A DNA stretch of 64,000 nucleotides from positions 2,528,001 through 2,592,000 of the forward strand of contig NZ_OY762614.1 of NCBI RefSeq assembly GCF_963666145.1, read 5' to 3'. The DNA comes from an uncultured Desulfobacter sp. Its GTDB lineage: Bacteria > Desulfobacterota > Desulfobacteria > Desulfobacterales > Desulfobacteraceae. Below, one piece after another: positions 17,897 to 26,869 of this stretch (position 1 is the first letter of the stretch; every line of letters starts with the position of its first letter). The notes beneath the pieces are model-generated. The model worked only from the letters and a program-made list of their open reading frames with translations. It was not told the origin of the DNA and made no database searches. Both the position numbers and the translations under genes were made by a program.

Positions 17897-20539
17897 ATGG
17901 CAGGAAAAAAACCTATTTATATAAAGCAATTACACCGTCAGTTTATGTTCAAATTATGTGTAATCCTGTTTGCCGGATCAATTTTCTTCAGTGGCTTTGG
18001 TGTTGCGTTTGCGGAACCCGAGGAAACAGATTCCCAGCAAAATTCGACATCCCAGCTGATTGATGAACTGGGTTTAATTCTTGAGAAGTCACTGGATTCT
18101 GAACTCACTGACCTTGAAAAATATAAAACCCGTATAGCAAGCGAAGAAAAGGACCAGATGTACCTGAACGCCGCCTATAATGGGTATCGGGTCCAGTTTT
18201 CATCTTTCTGGAATTTGCTGCTGTCAGAAGATGGCAGTCTTGCCCGGCTGCAGAAAAGCAGGGCCGAACTGAAAACCGCCATGGCAGACGCCCAGAAGAT
18301 GTTTCAGGGCCTGATACCCGAGGAAGAGGCGTTGAAACAAGAGCTTGCGCATCTGCAAAATCAAAAACTGCTTGTGGACAAACAACTGGCAGAAATTGCA
18401 AAAGTTAAAGAAAGCACAGCGTCTGCTGAAAGAAACAAAAACCGGGCCATTGAAAAAACGGCAACCCGCCTGGCAAAAGCGCTCAAGGAAAAAGAGGATC
18501 TGGTGTCCCGGCTGGATCAAATATACAAGGACCGTCTGGACAAACAGGCGGAAATAAAAAAAACATATACAGCCTTGGATGCACAATTTGAAAAAGTCAT
18601 TGAGGAAAAAAATGCAAAGGGGTTGTTTGAACGAACAAAAAAAGATGCGCGGTTTCGTGCCGTCAATTCCCTTAAAGAGGAATTCAACACCCTGGTTGAA
18701 CTGCTCTATACTGTTTCGAATCCCCAATTCTGGATATCAAAAGCAGAGCAATTGTGGCAGGATGCGGAGCTTTTGGCGGTATCATTTTTCTTTGTCATGG
18801 CCATTGTGCTTGTCATCCTAAGACGAATCAAAAAAGAGGCGTTGGGATTAACCAATCTGCCGGTTGCTCAAAAGCTTGGCACCTGGCATCTGACGGCAGC
18901 AGATCTGCTGGCCATGTCCATTGTTCCGGCGGGGACCGCCTTGACGATTTTTCTGTACAGCCGTCTGGACCGAATGGCGCTGGTCTCCAGGGCTTTTGGG
19001 GAGGCCGCCCTGGTAATAATCATTCTCCTGGCATCCAAGTGGATCCGCCGGGCGTTGAAAACAGTTCTTGTTGATGCCGTGGGCGGTGCGTCCAATGCCC
19101 GGCATCTGACCTGCCTCACCCGTGCAATTACTGTTTTTATTCTTGCCTACGGGGTGTTCCATGACACTGTGGGGCAAAGTTCAGGGCTACTGATTTTGCT
19201 GCGCATGACCAGTGCATTTATCATGGTTGTCTGGATCCTGAAAACCTGGCGTGATGTCAATTTTTACATGCTTCAATCCCCGAGAGAAAATCCCCTGGAC
19301 AGAAATCAGCTGATCCGGCTTTTGACCACAAAATACGGTCTGCTTCTTATTTCCGGCATTTCACTCATGCTGGACATGACCGGTTATGAACTGCTGGCCT
19401 CCCACTGGGTGCTGTCCTGGATTAAGAGTCTTGTGATTTTTTTCTGGTGGACAATTTTCTTTCACCAGCTTCTGGAATGGGATCTTTACTACAGAGAGCA
19501 AAGCCATACCCGAACCGAAGACTTTATGTATGACGACTATCCTGTCCAGTGGCTGATCATCCGGGCAGGTCAATTTTTCTGGATGGTGACGCTTTTAATT
19601 GTTCTACTGTTGATTTGGGGTGATCCCCAGACCGTATTGGGCCATCTGTACAAGGTTCTGGCCGTCCCATTGGGCATCGGCAGCATGCAGTTCAGCTTTT
19701 TAGGAGCAATTTTTGCCGGACTCGTAATTATTTTCACCTATGCCCTGGTGCGGATATGGAAATGGCTGTTCCAGAAAAAATTTTTGAGCCGTTCGGGCAT
19801 GGCCCAGGGTCTGCAGGAGTCCATTACAACCATATCCGCTTATATTATCTGGGCCATCGGCTTTCTCATCGCCCTGCACGTCTTTGGGCTGAACACGGCG
19901 TCCCTGGCTGTTGCCTTTGGTGCACTAGGTATTGGTATCGGATTTGGCATGCAGAATATCGTCAATAATTTTATATCCGGCATTATCCTGCTGTTTGAAC
20001 GCCCCATTCAGGTGGGGGATGATGTGGAAGTCAACGGCACCTGGGCCAGGGTAAGAAAAATAAATGTCCGGTCCACAGTGGTGCAGACCTATGACAATGC
20101 CTCCCTGATTATTCCCAATGCCGATCTAATCAGCAACCAGGTAACCAACTGGAGCTTCAAGGACAAACGGATCCGCCGCAAAATCAGTGTGGGAGTGGCA
20201 TATGGATCTGATATCGAACTAGTCAGAACGATTTTACTGCAGATTGCCCAGGACGCGCCCAATGTTCTTCGCTACCCGAGACCGGATGTAATTTTTACAG
20301 ATTTTGGTGACAGTGCTCTGGTTTTCGTACTGCGGCTTTGGACAGATATCGACCATATGCTGGAGGTGGATACGGACGTCAGATTCAGGATCGATAAACT
20401 TTTCAGGGAAAACAACATAGAGATCAGCTTTCCCCAGCGGGATATTCATATCCGGTCCATTGAGGGGACTGATCGGTTTTTCCCTGCCAAAACACCGGCA
20501 CCGCAAAATCCGGAACAGGGAAACGAATCCGATGATTGA
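17897..20539 (+). CDS. Large MscS-family mechanosensitive channel
   Basis: An 880-residue MscS-superfamily channel with an MscK/KefA-like layout. It has a signal peptide ending at VAFA, a periplasmic coiled-coil domain (about 25-275), about eight extra membrane helices, then the MscS core. The pore helix and beta domain are clear: FGALGIGIGFGMQNIVNNFI and ILLFERPIQVGDDVEVNG. It should open under membrane tension to release solutes. ATG 17897 gives a proper signal peptide and follows GGGTGG; an in-frame GTG at 17882 overlapping corA is the alternative. It overlaps the next gene by 8 bases. Confidence 0.9.
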   Translation: MAGKKPIYIKQLHRQFMFKLCVILFAGSIFFSGFGVAFAEPEETDSQQNSTSQLIDELGLILEKSLDSELTDLEKYKTRIASEEKDQMYLNAAYNGYRVQFSSFWNLLLSEDGSLARLQKSRAELKTAMADAQKMFQGLIPEEEALKQELAHLQNQKLLVDKQLAEIAKVKESTASAERNKNRAIEKTATRLAKALKEKEDLVSRLDQIYKDRLDKQAEIKKTYTALDAQFEKVIEEKNAKGLFERTKKDARFRAVNSLKEEFNTLVELLYTVSNPQFWISKAEQLWQDAELLAVSFFFVMAIVLVILRRIKKEALGLTNLPVAQKLGTWHLTAADLLAMSIVPAGTALTIFLYSRLDRMALVSRAFGEAALVIIILLASKWIRRALKTVLVDAVGGASNARHLTCLTRAITVFILAYGVFHDTVGQSSGLLILLRMTSAFIMVVWILKTWRDVNFYMLQSPRENPLDRNQLIRLLTTKYGLLLISGISLMLDMTGYELLASHWVLSWIKSLVIFFWWTIFFHQLLEWDLYYREQSHTRTEDFMYDDYPVQWLIIRAGQFFWMVTLLIVLLLIWGDPQTVLGHLYKVLAVPLGIGSMQFSFLGAIFAGLVIIFTYALVRIWKWLFQKKFLSRSGMAQGLQESITTISAYIIWAIGFLIALHVFGLNTASLAVAFGALGIGIGFGMQNIVNNFISGIILLFERPIQVGDDVEVNGTWARVRKINVRSTVVQTYDNASLIIPNADLISNQVTNWSFKDKRIRRKISVGVAYGSDIELVRTILLQIAQDAPNVLRYPRPDVIFTDFGDSALVFVLRLWTDIDHMLEVDTDVRFRIDKLFRENNIEISFPQRDIHIRSIEGTDRFFPAKTPAPQNPEQGNESDD

Positions 20540-20762
20540 AATTAACGTGGATCTGTCCACCACCCTTTTCAGATACTATCCGGAGGGCTCGGGTTCCATC
20601 AAAGTAGAAAAGGGGACAACGGCGGAAGGCCTGATCCGCAAGCTGGGCATCCCTGAGGGTACCGTCAGCCTGATTTTCATCAACGGTAAACGGGCGCTGC
20701 CGGATCAGGAACTTGCGGAGAATGATAAGGTTGGGCTTTTTCCCCTGGTCGCCGGGGGATAA
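20532..20762 (+). CDS. ThiS/MoaD-like ubiquitin-fold sulfur carrier
   Basis: A 76-residue beta-grasp protein ending in FPLVAGG. The terminal Gly-Gly is the hallmark of ThiS/MoaD proteins, which carry sulfur as a C-terminal thiocarboxylate. The pattern LIFINGKRALPDQELAENDK is the usual core. It starts inside the end of the channel gene (ATGATTGA overlap), so it is translated with it. No thiamin, molybdopterin or tungsten cofactor gene is nearby, so the acceptor pathway is unknown. Many anaerobes have such orphan carriers. Confidence 0.85.
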   Translation: MIEINVDLSTTLFRYYPEGSGSIKVEKGTTAEGLIRKLGIPEGTVSLIFINGKRALPDQELAENDKVGLFPLVAGG

Positions 20763-21077
20763 TTCGTGTTTGAACCCAAAGTCACCCACCTGCGGCGTTG
20801 CAGAAAAATTTGCAATCCTCACATACATTAGTCAGCAATTCTAAATTTGGCCCAAATGAGTCTGAAATATCATAAAATCATGATTTCGGCTAACGTGATT
20901 TCAACAGGTTACGGTATCCTTGAGTCGATTAAAATCCATATTGAGAATTGCTGACATTAGTATGCTCCGGTTGCAAATTTTCCTGCGCCTTGCATCTGGG
21001 CAACTTTGCATCCAAACACAATTTTCCTTGGAGGGAATAATTCAGTCTTTTTTACAAACAAAGGCCTTATTGAGCTA
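20763..21077. other. Convergent intergenic region
   Basis: About 315 bases between two converging genes. It contains a bounded inverted-repeat unit (listed next) and otherwise no recognisable gene or terminator. Confidence 0.5.
20831..20955. repeat. 125-bp unit bounded by 12-bp inverted repeats
   Basis: GTCAGCAATTCT at the left and AGAATTGCTGAC at the right are perfect complements. Both are followed or preceded by ATTAG-like bases, and the inside holds GAAAT/ATTTC arms. It could be a miniature inverted-repeat element or a folded RNA. No second copy was noticed in this window. Confidence 0.5.
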
Positions 21078-22256
21078 TTAAAGTTTTTCAAACACAGCGG
21101 CGGCACCCATTCCGCCGCCCACGCACATGGAAACAATCCCATACTTGCCGCCGACCTCTTTGAGGTTGGCAATGCATGTGGCGGTCAGTTTGGCACCGGT
21201 GCACCCCAAAGGATGGCCAAGGGCAATGGCACCGCCGTGAATGTTGATTCTGTCCATGTATTTTTCAAGACCGAGTTCCCGGATACAGTGAACAGCCTGG
21301 GCGGCAAAGGCTTCATTGATTTCATAAATATCGATATCATCAATGGTCAGCCCAACCTGTTTAAGAACGGCCGGTATGGCATATTTGGGGCCTACGCCCA
21401 TTTCATCGGACTTGCAGCCCACTGTGGTATATCCAACCAGCCTGGCAATGGGGGTCAGACCCAGGGCATCACACTTTTCCTTGGAGACAACAATAGTGGC
21501 TGCTGCCCCGTCCGTGGTCTGGGACGAATTTCCGGCGGTTACGGAACCTCCCGCTTTGAACACCGCGCCAAGCTTGGCGAGCCCTTCGGGTGTGGAGGCC
21601 CGGATTCCGTCGTCATGTTCAACAATAAATGACTCTTTTTTATACGTCCCGCCCGCCTGCTCAACATATCTGTAGGCCGGGGTGGGGATAATTTCCGTAA
21701 ACTTCCCCCCGTCTCTGGCTGCCATGGCCTTGGACTGGGACTGGGCGGCAAAGCTGTCCTGATCTTCCCGGGACACGTTGTAGCGCTCGGCCACGTTTTC
21801 CGCGGTGATCCCCATGGAGACGTACATTTCGGGGTTGGTTCGTGAATATTCCGGATGCGGCCGGGGAACGTTACCTCCCATGGGAACAAAGGTCATGGAC
21901 TCGCAGCCAGCACCGATGCAGACATCCGACCAACCCGCAGAGACCCGCACGGAGGCCAGGGCGATGGCTTCAAGGCCAGATGCACAGAACCGGTTCACTG
22001 TCGCCCCGGAGACCTTGTCGGGAAAGCCTGCCATTTTAGCCGCAATCCGCCCCAGGTTCAGGCCCTGTTCCGCTTCGGGAAAGGCGCAACCCAGCATGAC
22101 ATCGTCAATATCTTCGGGTGTCAGGTTGGCGGTCCGTTCAACCGCTTCTTTCATAATAAAGGAAATCAACTCTTCGGGCCGGGTCTGGCTGAACATGCCT
22201 TTCTTTTGCTTGCAGCCCGGGGTCCTTACGGATTGTACTATATATGCTTCTTTCAT
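21078..22256 (-). CDS. fadA: Acetyl-CoA C-acyltransferase (thiolase)
   Basis: Thiolase for the last step of fatty-acid beta-oxidation, cleaving 3-ketoacyl-CoA to acetyl-CoA. The 392-residue length is typical. The nucleophile is Cys91 in NRFCASGLEA. The catalytic His lies in GGAIALGHPLGCTGA, and the second Cys in SMCVGGGMGAA. GGAG precedes the ATG. It starts 12 bases after the multifunctional beta-oxidation gene, the fadN-fadA order known from Bacillus. It should handle acyl chains made by an acyl-CoA dehydrogenase encoded elsewhere. Confidence 0.93.
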   Translation of the reverse strand: MKEAYIVQSVRTPGCKQKKGMFSQTRPEELISFIMKEAVERTANLTPEDIDDVMLGCAFPEAEQGLNLGRIAAKMAGFPDKVSGATVNRFCASGLEAIALASVRVSAGWSDVCIGAGCESMTFVPMGGNVPRPHPEYSRTNPEMYVSMGITAENVAERYNVSREDQDSFAAQSQSKAMAARDGGKFTEIIPTPAYRYVEQAGGTYKKESFIVEHDDGIRASTPEGLAKLGAVFKAGGSVTAGNSSQTTDGAAATIVVSKEKCDALGLTPIARLVGYTTVGCKSDEMGVGPKYAIPAVLKQVGLTIDDIDIYEINEAFAAQAVHCIRELGLEKYMDRINIHGGAIALGHPLGCTGAKLTATCIANLKEVGGKYGIVSMCVGGGMGAAAVFEKL

Positions 22257-22268
22257 TTATCTATTCTC

Positions 22269-24677
22269 CTAATTTCTAAGGGGTTTCCCGGTCTTTAGCA
22301 TATGGTCGATTCTGGCGATGGTTTTTTCCTCTTTACAGAAGTCCACAAAGGCCTCTCGTTCAAGTTTAAGGATGGCTTCTTCGGTAATCTCACTGCCCTC
22401 GTTGACATCACCGCCGCTGACGACATAGGCAATACGTCTGGCCAAAAAGGCATCATATTCGCTCATGAATTTGCCGTTAAGGTAATTGAACAGTTCCGCA
22501 TTGACCATGCCCTGACCGGCATTCCCCATCACCCTGATCTTCTTTTTCATCGGGGGAACATATCCGTCATCCACCATTTTAAGCACTTCTTTCTTGGCTT
22601 CACCCACAAGACTGTCACGGTTCATGACAATCCGGTCGGCAAGGCCGAGGAACCCGTGATCCCGGGCCTGGGCCGCTGACATGGATACGGCGGCCATGGC
22701 GATTTTCATGAATGCCGGAACGAATAATTTGGCCAGTTCCACCTCTTTGACGGTTTTGCCCGGCAGGGCATCCACATATTTTTTCCACAGGTTCATGCAG
22801 CCGCCGCCGGCGGGCAGCAGGCCCACGCCGATCTCCACCAGCCCCATGAACAATTCGGTATGGGCGACAATACGGTCCGCGCCCAGGCAGGTTTCGCAGC
22901 CGCCACCTAACACCATGCCGTAAGGTGCGGCAACTACGGGGAAGGGAGCGTATTTGGCTCTCTGGATGCCGGCCTGTCCTTTTGCCAGGAATGCATCAAT
23001 TTCAGCATATTTTTTTTCATGGCACAGTTTAGATACAAAGGAAAGGTCTGCGCCGGCAGAAAACGCACCGGGCATGCCGCCGGCTTCGTTTCCGATAACA
23101 AGACCGGCTCCGTTTTCTTCTACATAATCAAGGGCTTTGCCGATGGAATCAACAAGTTCAGCATTGATGGCATTCATTTTGGTGTGAAATTCAAGGCAGA
23201 AGACATCGTCTCCAATGTCCACCAATGATGCAGACGCATTTTCGAATACGGTTTTATTGTTGCCTTTGGCGGCAGCAATGGAAACCATATTTTTAGACAC
23301 CGGAACCGTTTTGTATTCGCCGGAGACAAAATCAAAGTAGTAGCGGATACCGTTTTCAAGCTTGTAAAAAGACTTTACGCCCTTGGCCAGCATCTGCGTC
23401 ACATTGGCCGGGACATCAAGACCTTCGTCGGTCATTCGCTCAACAGCCTCTTTAACACCATAGGCATCCCAGGTCTCAAAAGGCCCCATCTGAAAATTGT
23501 AGCCCCATTTCATGGCATTATCTATTTCGACGATGGTATCGGCAATCTCAGGCACCCGGCCGGCCGCATACTGGAAGGCATTGGCCTGGCATTTCCAGGC
23601 AAATTGGGCGCCTTTGTCATCGCCTTTGAGCACGCAGGAGATCTTCTCTTCCAACGTGGCCTTTTTCCTGGCCTGATCCAGGCAGGGAAAGGTGGGCCGC
23701 TCAAGGTCTTCGTATTCCAGGGTGTCAACATTGAGGACTTTGCGAACTTTTTTCCACTCCGGGGTCAGTTCAGTCTTGTAAAAACCGCCCTGGGTTTTGT
23801 TGCCCAGCATTTTTTTATCGACCATTGTAGTGATAAATTCAGGCAGGATCAGCGTGTCGCGCTGTTCGTCGTCCTTGCACAGCTCATATGAATTTTTTGC
23901 CACATGGAGCATGGTGTCAATGCCGACCAGGTCCGTGGTTTTGAAAATTGCGGTTTTGGGTCGACCCAGGGCCGGTCCGAGCAGGGCATCCACTTCGGGA
24001 ATGGTCATGTTGTCTTCACGCATGAATTGAATGCAGGCACCAATGCCCTGAACACCGATTCTATTGCCCACAAAATTCGGGGTATCCTTGGCCCAGACAA
24101 TGCCCTTACCCAGATTTTTTTCACCAAACCGGGCAAGAAAATCCATCACGTCGGGTTTGGTCTGCTCGCCGGGAATCAATTCAAGCAGATGCATGTAGCG
24201 TACCGGGTTAAAAAAATGGGTGCCCATGAAGTGTTCTTTGAACTCCTGGGAAAACCCTTCACTCATATCCTTAAGCGGAATGCCGGAGGTATTGCTGGTA
24301 ATAATGGTGCCTTTTTTTCTGACCTTGGCAACCTTTTCGAACAGCGCCCTTTTGATCTTCAGATTTTCCACAACCACTTCGACAATCCAGTCGCATTCCG
24401 ACAATTTTTCAATGTCATCATCCAGGTTTCCCGTACTGATGCGCGAGGCGTCTTTTTTGTTGAAAAATAGAGAGGGGTTGCTGGCCAGGGCAGCGTTCAT
24501 ACCGGCCTGCACAATGCGGTTTCTTGCCGCAGGATCTTTTTTTTCTTCTTCGGTCAAATCAAACGGTACAATGTCCAGCAGCAGCACATCAACACCGGCA
24601 CCGGAAAGAAGGGCGGCAATTCCGCCACCCATTATTCCGGACCCGATCACTGCTGCTTTCCTGATTTTTCTTACCAT
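22269..24677 (-). CDS. fadN: 3-hydroxyacyl-CoA dehydrogenase / enoyl-CoA hydratase fusion (FadN type)
   Basis: An 802-residue bifunctional beta-oxidation enzyme. The dehydrogenase comes first: NAD site GSGIMGGGIAALLSGAG (about 12-28), the catalytic His in HFFNPVRYMHLLE, and a C-terminal helical domain. The hydratase follows: the oxyanion-hole region GMVLGGGCETCLGA and VEIGVGLLPAGGG. This order is that of FadN (about 790 residues) and opposite to FadB. GGAGAATATC precedes the ATG. It forms an operon with the thiolase. A long divergent spacer upstream holds palindromes that could be regulator sites. Confidence 0.93.
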   Translation of the reverse strand: MVRKIRKAAVIGSGIMGGGIAALLSGAGVDVLLLDIVPFDLTEEEKKDPAARNRIVQAGMNAALASNPSLFFNKKDASRISTGNLDDDIEKLSECDWIVEVVVENLKIKRALFEKVAKVRKKGTIITSNTSGIPLKDMSEGFSQEFKEHFMGTHFFNPVRYMHLLELIPGEQTKPDVMDFLARFGEKNLGKGIVWAKDTPNFVGNRIGVQGIGACIQFMREDNMTIPEVDALLGPALGRPKTAIFKTTDLVGIDTMLHVAKNSYELCKDDEQRDTLILPEFITTMVDKKMLGNKTQGGFYKTELTPEWKKVRKVLNVDTLEYEDLERPTFPCLDQARKKATLEEKISCVLKGDDKGAQFAWKCQANAFQYAAGRVPEIADTIVEIDNAMKWGYNFQMGPFETWDAYGVKEAVERMTDEGLDVPANVTQMLAKGVKSFYKLENGIRYYFDFVSGEYKTVPVSKNMVSIAAAKGNNKTVFENASASLVDIGDDVFCLEFHTKMNAINAELVDSIGKALDYVEENGAGLVIGNEAGGMPGAFSAGADLSFVSKLCHEKKYAEIDAFLAKGQAGIQRAKYAPFPVVAAPYGMVLGGGCETCLGADRIVAHTELFMGLVEIGVGLLPAGGGCMNLWKKYVDALPGKTVKEVELAKLFVPAFMKIAMAAVSMSAAQARDHGFLGLADRIVMNRDSLVGEAKKEVLKMVDDGYVPPMKKKIRVMGNAGQGMVNAELFNYLNGKFMSEYDAFLARRIAYVVSGGDVNEGSEITEEAILKLEREAFVDFCKEEKTIARIDHMLKTGKPLRN

Positions 24678-25102
24678 GATATTCTCCTCACGTTGGGGTA
24701 TAAATAATCAAAATCGGTTGTTCTGAAGGACTATTCATTTTTAATATATAAGAACGTCTGTGTAACCACCACAGATTTTTAAACTTTTGTTGTGCCCTGA
24801 GCCTTTTTGAAAAACAAGTTCAATCCATGAGTGCTGTATAAATGGAACACGATTGGAAATATATTGTCAAGAAAAAACATTTTTAAAACAGGCGGCACAC
24901 AAACATAAAATATTGTTTTATTTCAAAATGTTAACGTGTATATCCATGACGCATTTTGTAACGGCATCGCCAAAGATTAAAACAGGCTGGTTTGTGAATT
25001 ATCATTCATGAATTAATAATGAATCAACTTGTAATATAGACAAGGGTTTGGTATTTTAGCCTTTGTTTTCACAAAGGATATTACTATTTTTTAAGAGAAT
25101 CC
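24678..25102. other. Divergent promoter region of fadN
   Basis: About 425 AT-rich bases between diverging genes. It should contain promoters for fadN to the left and the toroid-protein gene to the right. The palindrome cluster at 24995-25026 is the only clear structure. Confidence 0.5.
24995..25026. promoter_or_regulatory. Clustered TGAAT/ATTCA palindromes
   Basis: TGAATTATCATTCA is followed at once by TGAATTAATAATGAATCA, and ATTCATGAAT spans the join. The layout of repeated TGAAT...ATTCA half-sites resembles operators of TetR-type fatty-acid regulators such as Bacillus FadR. It lies about 320 bases upstream of fadN and 75 bases upstream of the rightward gene, so the target is uncertain. Confidence 0.4.
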
Positions 25103-26143
25103 ATGCACCCGATAAATGCAAAACTGCACGCCAATTCGCCTCTGAACTTCGACTCAGTTGCCCGTATGATCGCCGATCTTCAAAGGGAGAATGGAGATAT
25201 CCCCTGGCACACCGGCGGGAAAACCGACCCCTGGGATCTTGTGGAATCCGTCATGGGACTGAATATTGCAGGGCTTCACAACCAGGCAATGGCCGCCCTG
25301 GACTGGCTGGCCGGTCTCCAGAATGAAGACGGCTCCTGGTATTCATCCTATATGGATTCCATCCCTGAGGACCGTACCACCGAAAGCCACATGGCCTGTT
25401 ACCTGGCCGTGGGTCTGTTTCACCAGTTTCTAATTAAAAGGGATAAAACGGACCTTGAAAAATTCTGGCAGATCATGTCAAAAGGTATTTCATTTGCACT
25501 GGAGCTCCAGGCAGACACGGGAGAAATCTACTGGGCAAGAAGTCCCGAAGGCAAGGTTGACCCCATGTCTCTTTTGTCCGGGTCCTCTTCCATATTCTTG
25601 AGTCTGAAATGCGCCCTTTCCATCGCTGCTCTTTTGGGCCGCGCCCGCCCGGAATGGGCGGATGCATTTAAAAAGCTCGGCAACTCCATCAGAGAAAATA
25701 TTGTGACATACAACGTGTCAAAATCCAGATTTTCCATGTACTGGTTTTACCCGATCCTGTCCGGTGCATTGCAGGGCCCCCGTGCAACGGCGCGCATGGA
25801 CAGATACTGGCACAAATATATCATTGAGGGCCAGGGATGCCGGTGTGTGTCGGACCAGCCCTGGGTGACCATTGCCGAAACATGTGAACTGGTCCTTGCG
25901 CTTCACGCCATGGGACGACGGCAAAAGGCCGGGATCGTTTTTTCCTGGATTCTCAACCGGGTGTTTGAGGATCAAACCTTCTGGTGCGGATATACCTATC
26001 CGGATATGGTGGTCTGGCCCGAAGACAAGATCTCCTGGACCAATGCCGTGGTGCTGATGGCTGCCGATGCCCTGTACGGTCTGACGCCGGGGGCCAAGGT
26101 GTTTGATCATGAAGCCTGGGAAGGCGCTTCATTTAAATATTAA
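25103..26143 (+). CDS. Prenyltransferase-like alpha/alpha-toroid protein
   Basis: A 346-residue soluble protein with repeated helical hairpins, including WLAGLQNEDGSWYSSYMD (about 68-85) and SILNRVFEDQTFWCGYTYPD, resembling proteins annotated as phenyltransferase-domain or prenyltransferase-like toroids. No signal peptide or membrane helix is visible. It lies 3 bases upstream of a hexapeptide acyltransferase, and this pair suggests a small glycan or lipid modification unit. The ribosome site is weak (AAGAGAATCC). The activity is not known. Confidence 0.6.
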   Translation: MHPINAKLHANSPLNFDSVARMIADLQRENGDIPWHTGGKTDPWDLVESVMGLNIAGLHNQAMAALDWLAGLQNEDGSWYSSYMDSIPEDRTTESHMACYLAVGLFHQFLIKRDKTDLEKFWQIMSKGISFALELQADTGEIYWARSPEGKVDPMSLLSGSSSIFLSLKCALSIAALLGRARPEWADAFKKLGNSIRENIVTYNVSKSRFSMYWFYPILSGALQGPRATARMDRYWHKYIIEGQGCRCVSDQPWVTIAETCELVLALHAMGRRQKAGIVFSWILNRVFEDQTFWCGYTYPDMVVWPEDKISWTNAVVLMAADALYGLTPGAKVFDHEAWEGASFKY

Positions 26144-26146
26144 ACG

Positions 26147-26869
26147 ATGATCAGAGATAGGCGTCCATACTACATTAAACAGGCCTGGTACCGGTTCCAG
26201 AATTTTTATGTCCGCCGGTATCTTGTGCCCCATCTCAGCGCCCTGGGGCCCCATCCGTTCATTATTAAACCCTGGTATATCGAATTGTTCGGGGGCCCTA
26301 TCTCCATCGGCAGCCATGTGACCCTGCTGGGTTGCCCGGACAAAAGGACCCGGTTGACGGTGTGGTCCGAAAAAAAAGAGATTGACGGGATCTGTATCGG
26401 GGATCATGTGCTCATCTCTCCGGGGGTGCGGATCTCGGCAGCCAACTCCATTCATATTGCAGACTCGTGCATGATTGCCAGCCATGCCTATATTACCGAT
26501 TCAGACTGGCACGGCATCTACGATCGATCATTGCCGCCGCCAACCGTCTCAAAGGTGGCGCTTGAAGAGAATGTATGGATCGGAGATTCCGCTATTGTAT
26601 GCAAGGGCGTCTGCATCGGAAAAAATTCCATTATCGGGGCAGGCGCCGTCGTCACCAGCGATATTCCGGCCAATGTTGTGGCCGCGGGTAACCCGGCCAG
26701 GGTGGTCCGCAAACTTGATCCTGGCCGGAAAATCATCACCCGCAAAGACCGGTACGGCGATACCGACAAAATGACAGCTGTTCTGGAGACGGCTGAAAAG
26801 GACTGCCTGGAAGGAAATACGCTTTTAAGCTGGATTCGCAGCCTTATCGCCCCCGGCAAGGATTATTAA
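26147..26869 (+). CDS. Left-handed beta-helix acyltransferase
   Basis: A 240-residue hexapeptide-repeat acyltransferase, the family that moves acetyl or acyl groups from CoA to sugars or antibiotics. Imperfect hexapeptides run from about residue 45 to 185 (GGPISIGSHV, GICIGDHVLI, NVWIGDSAIVCKGVCIGKNSIIGAGAVV). The closing PANVVAAGNPARVVRKL is classic. The catalytic His candidate is in DSDWHGIYDR. It is translated with the toroid protein upstream. Its stop overlaps the stop of the converging kinase gene by four bases. Confidence 0.85.
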   Translation: MIRDRRPYYIKQAWYRFQNFYVRRYLVPHLSALGPHPFIIKPWYIELFGGPISIGSHVTLLGCPDKRTRLTVWSEKKEIDGICIGDHVLISPGVRISAANSIHIADSCMIASHAYITDSDWHGIYDRSLPPPTVSKVALEENVWIGDSAIVCKGVCIGKNSIIGAGAVVTSDIPANVVAAGNPARVVRKLDPGRKIITRKDRYGDTDKMTAVLETAEKDCLEGNTLLSWIRSLIAPGKDY

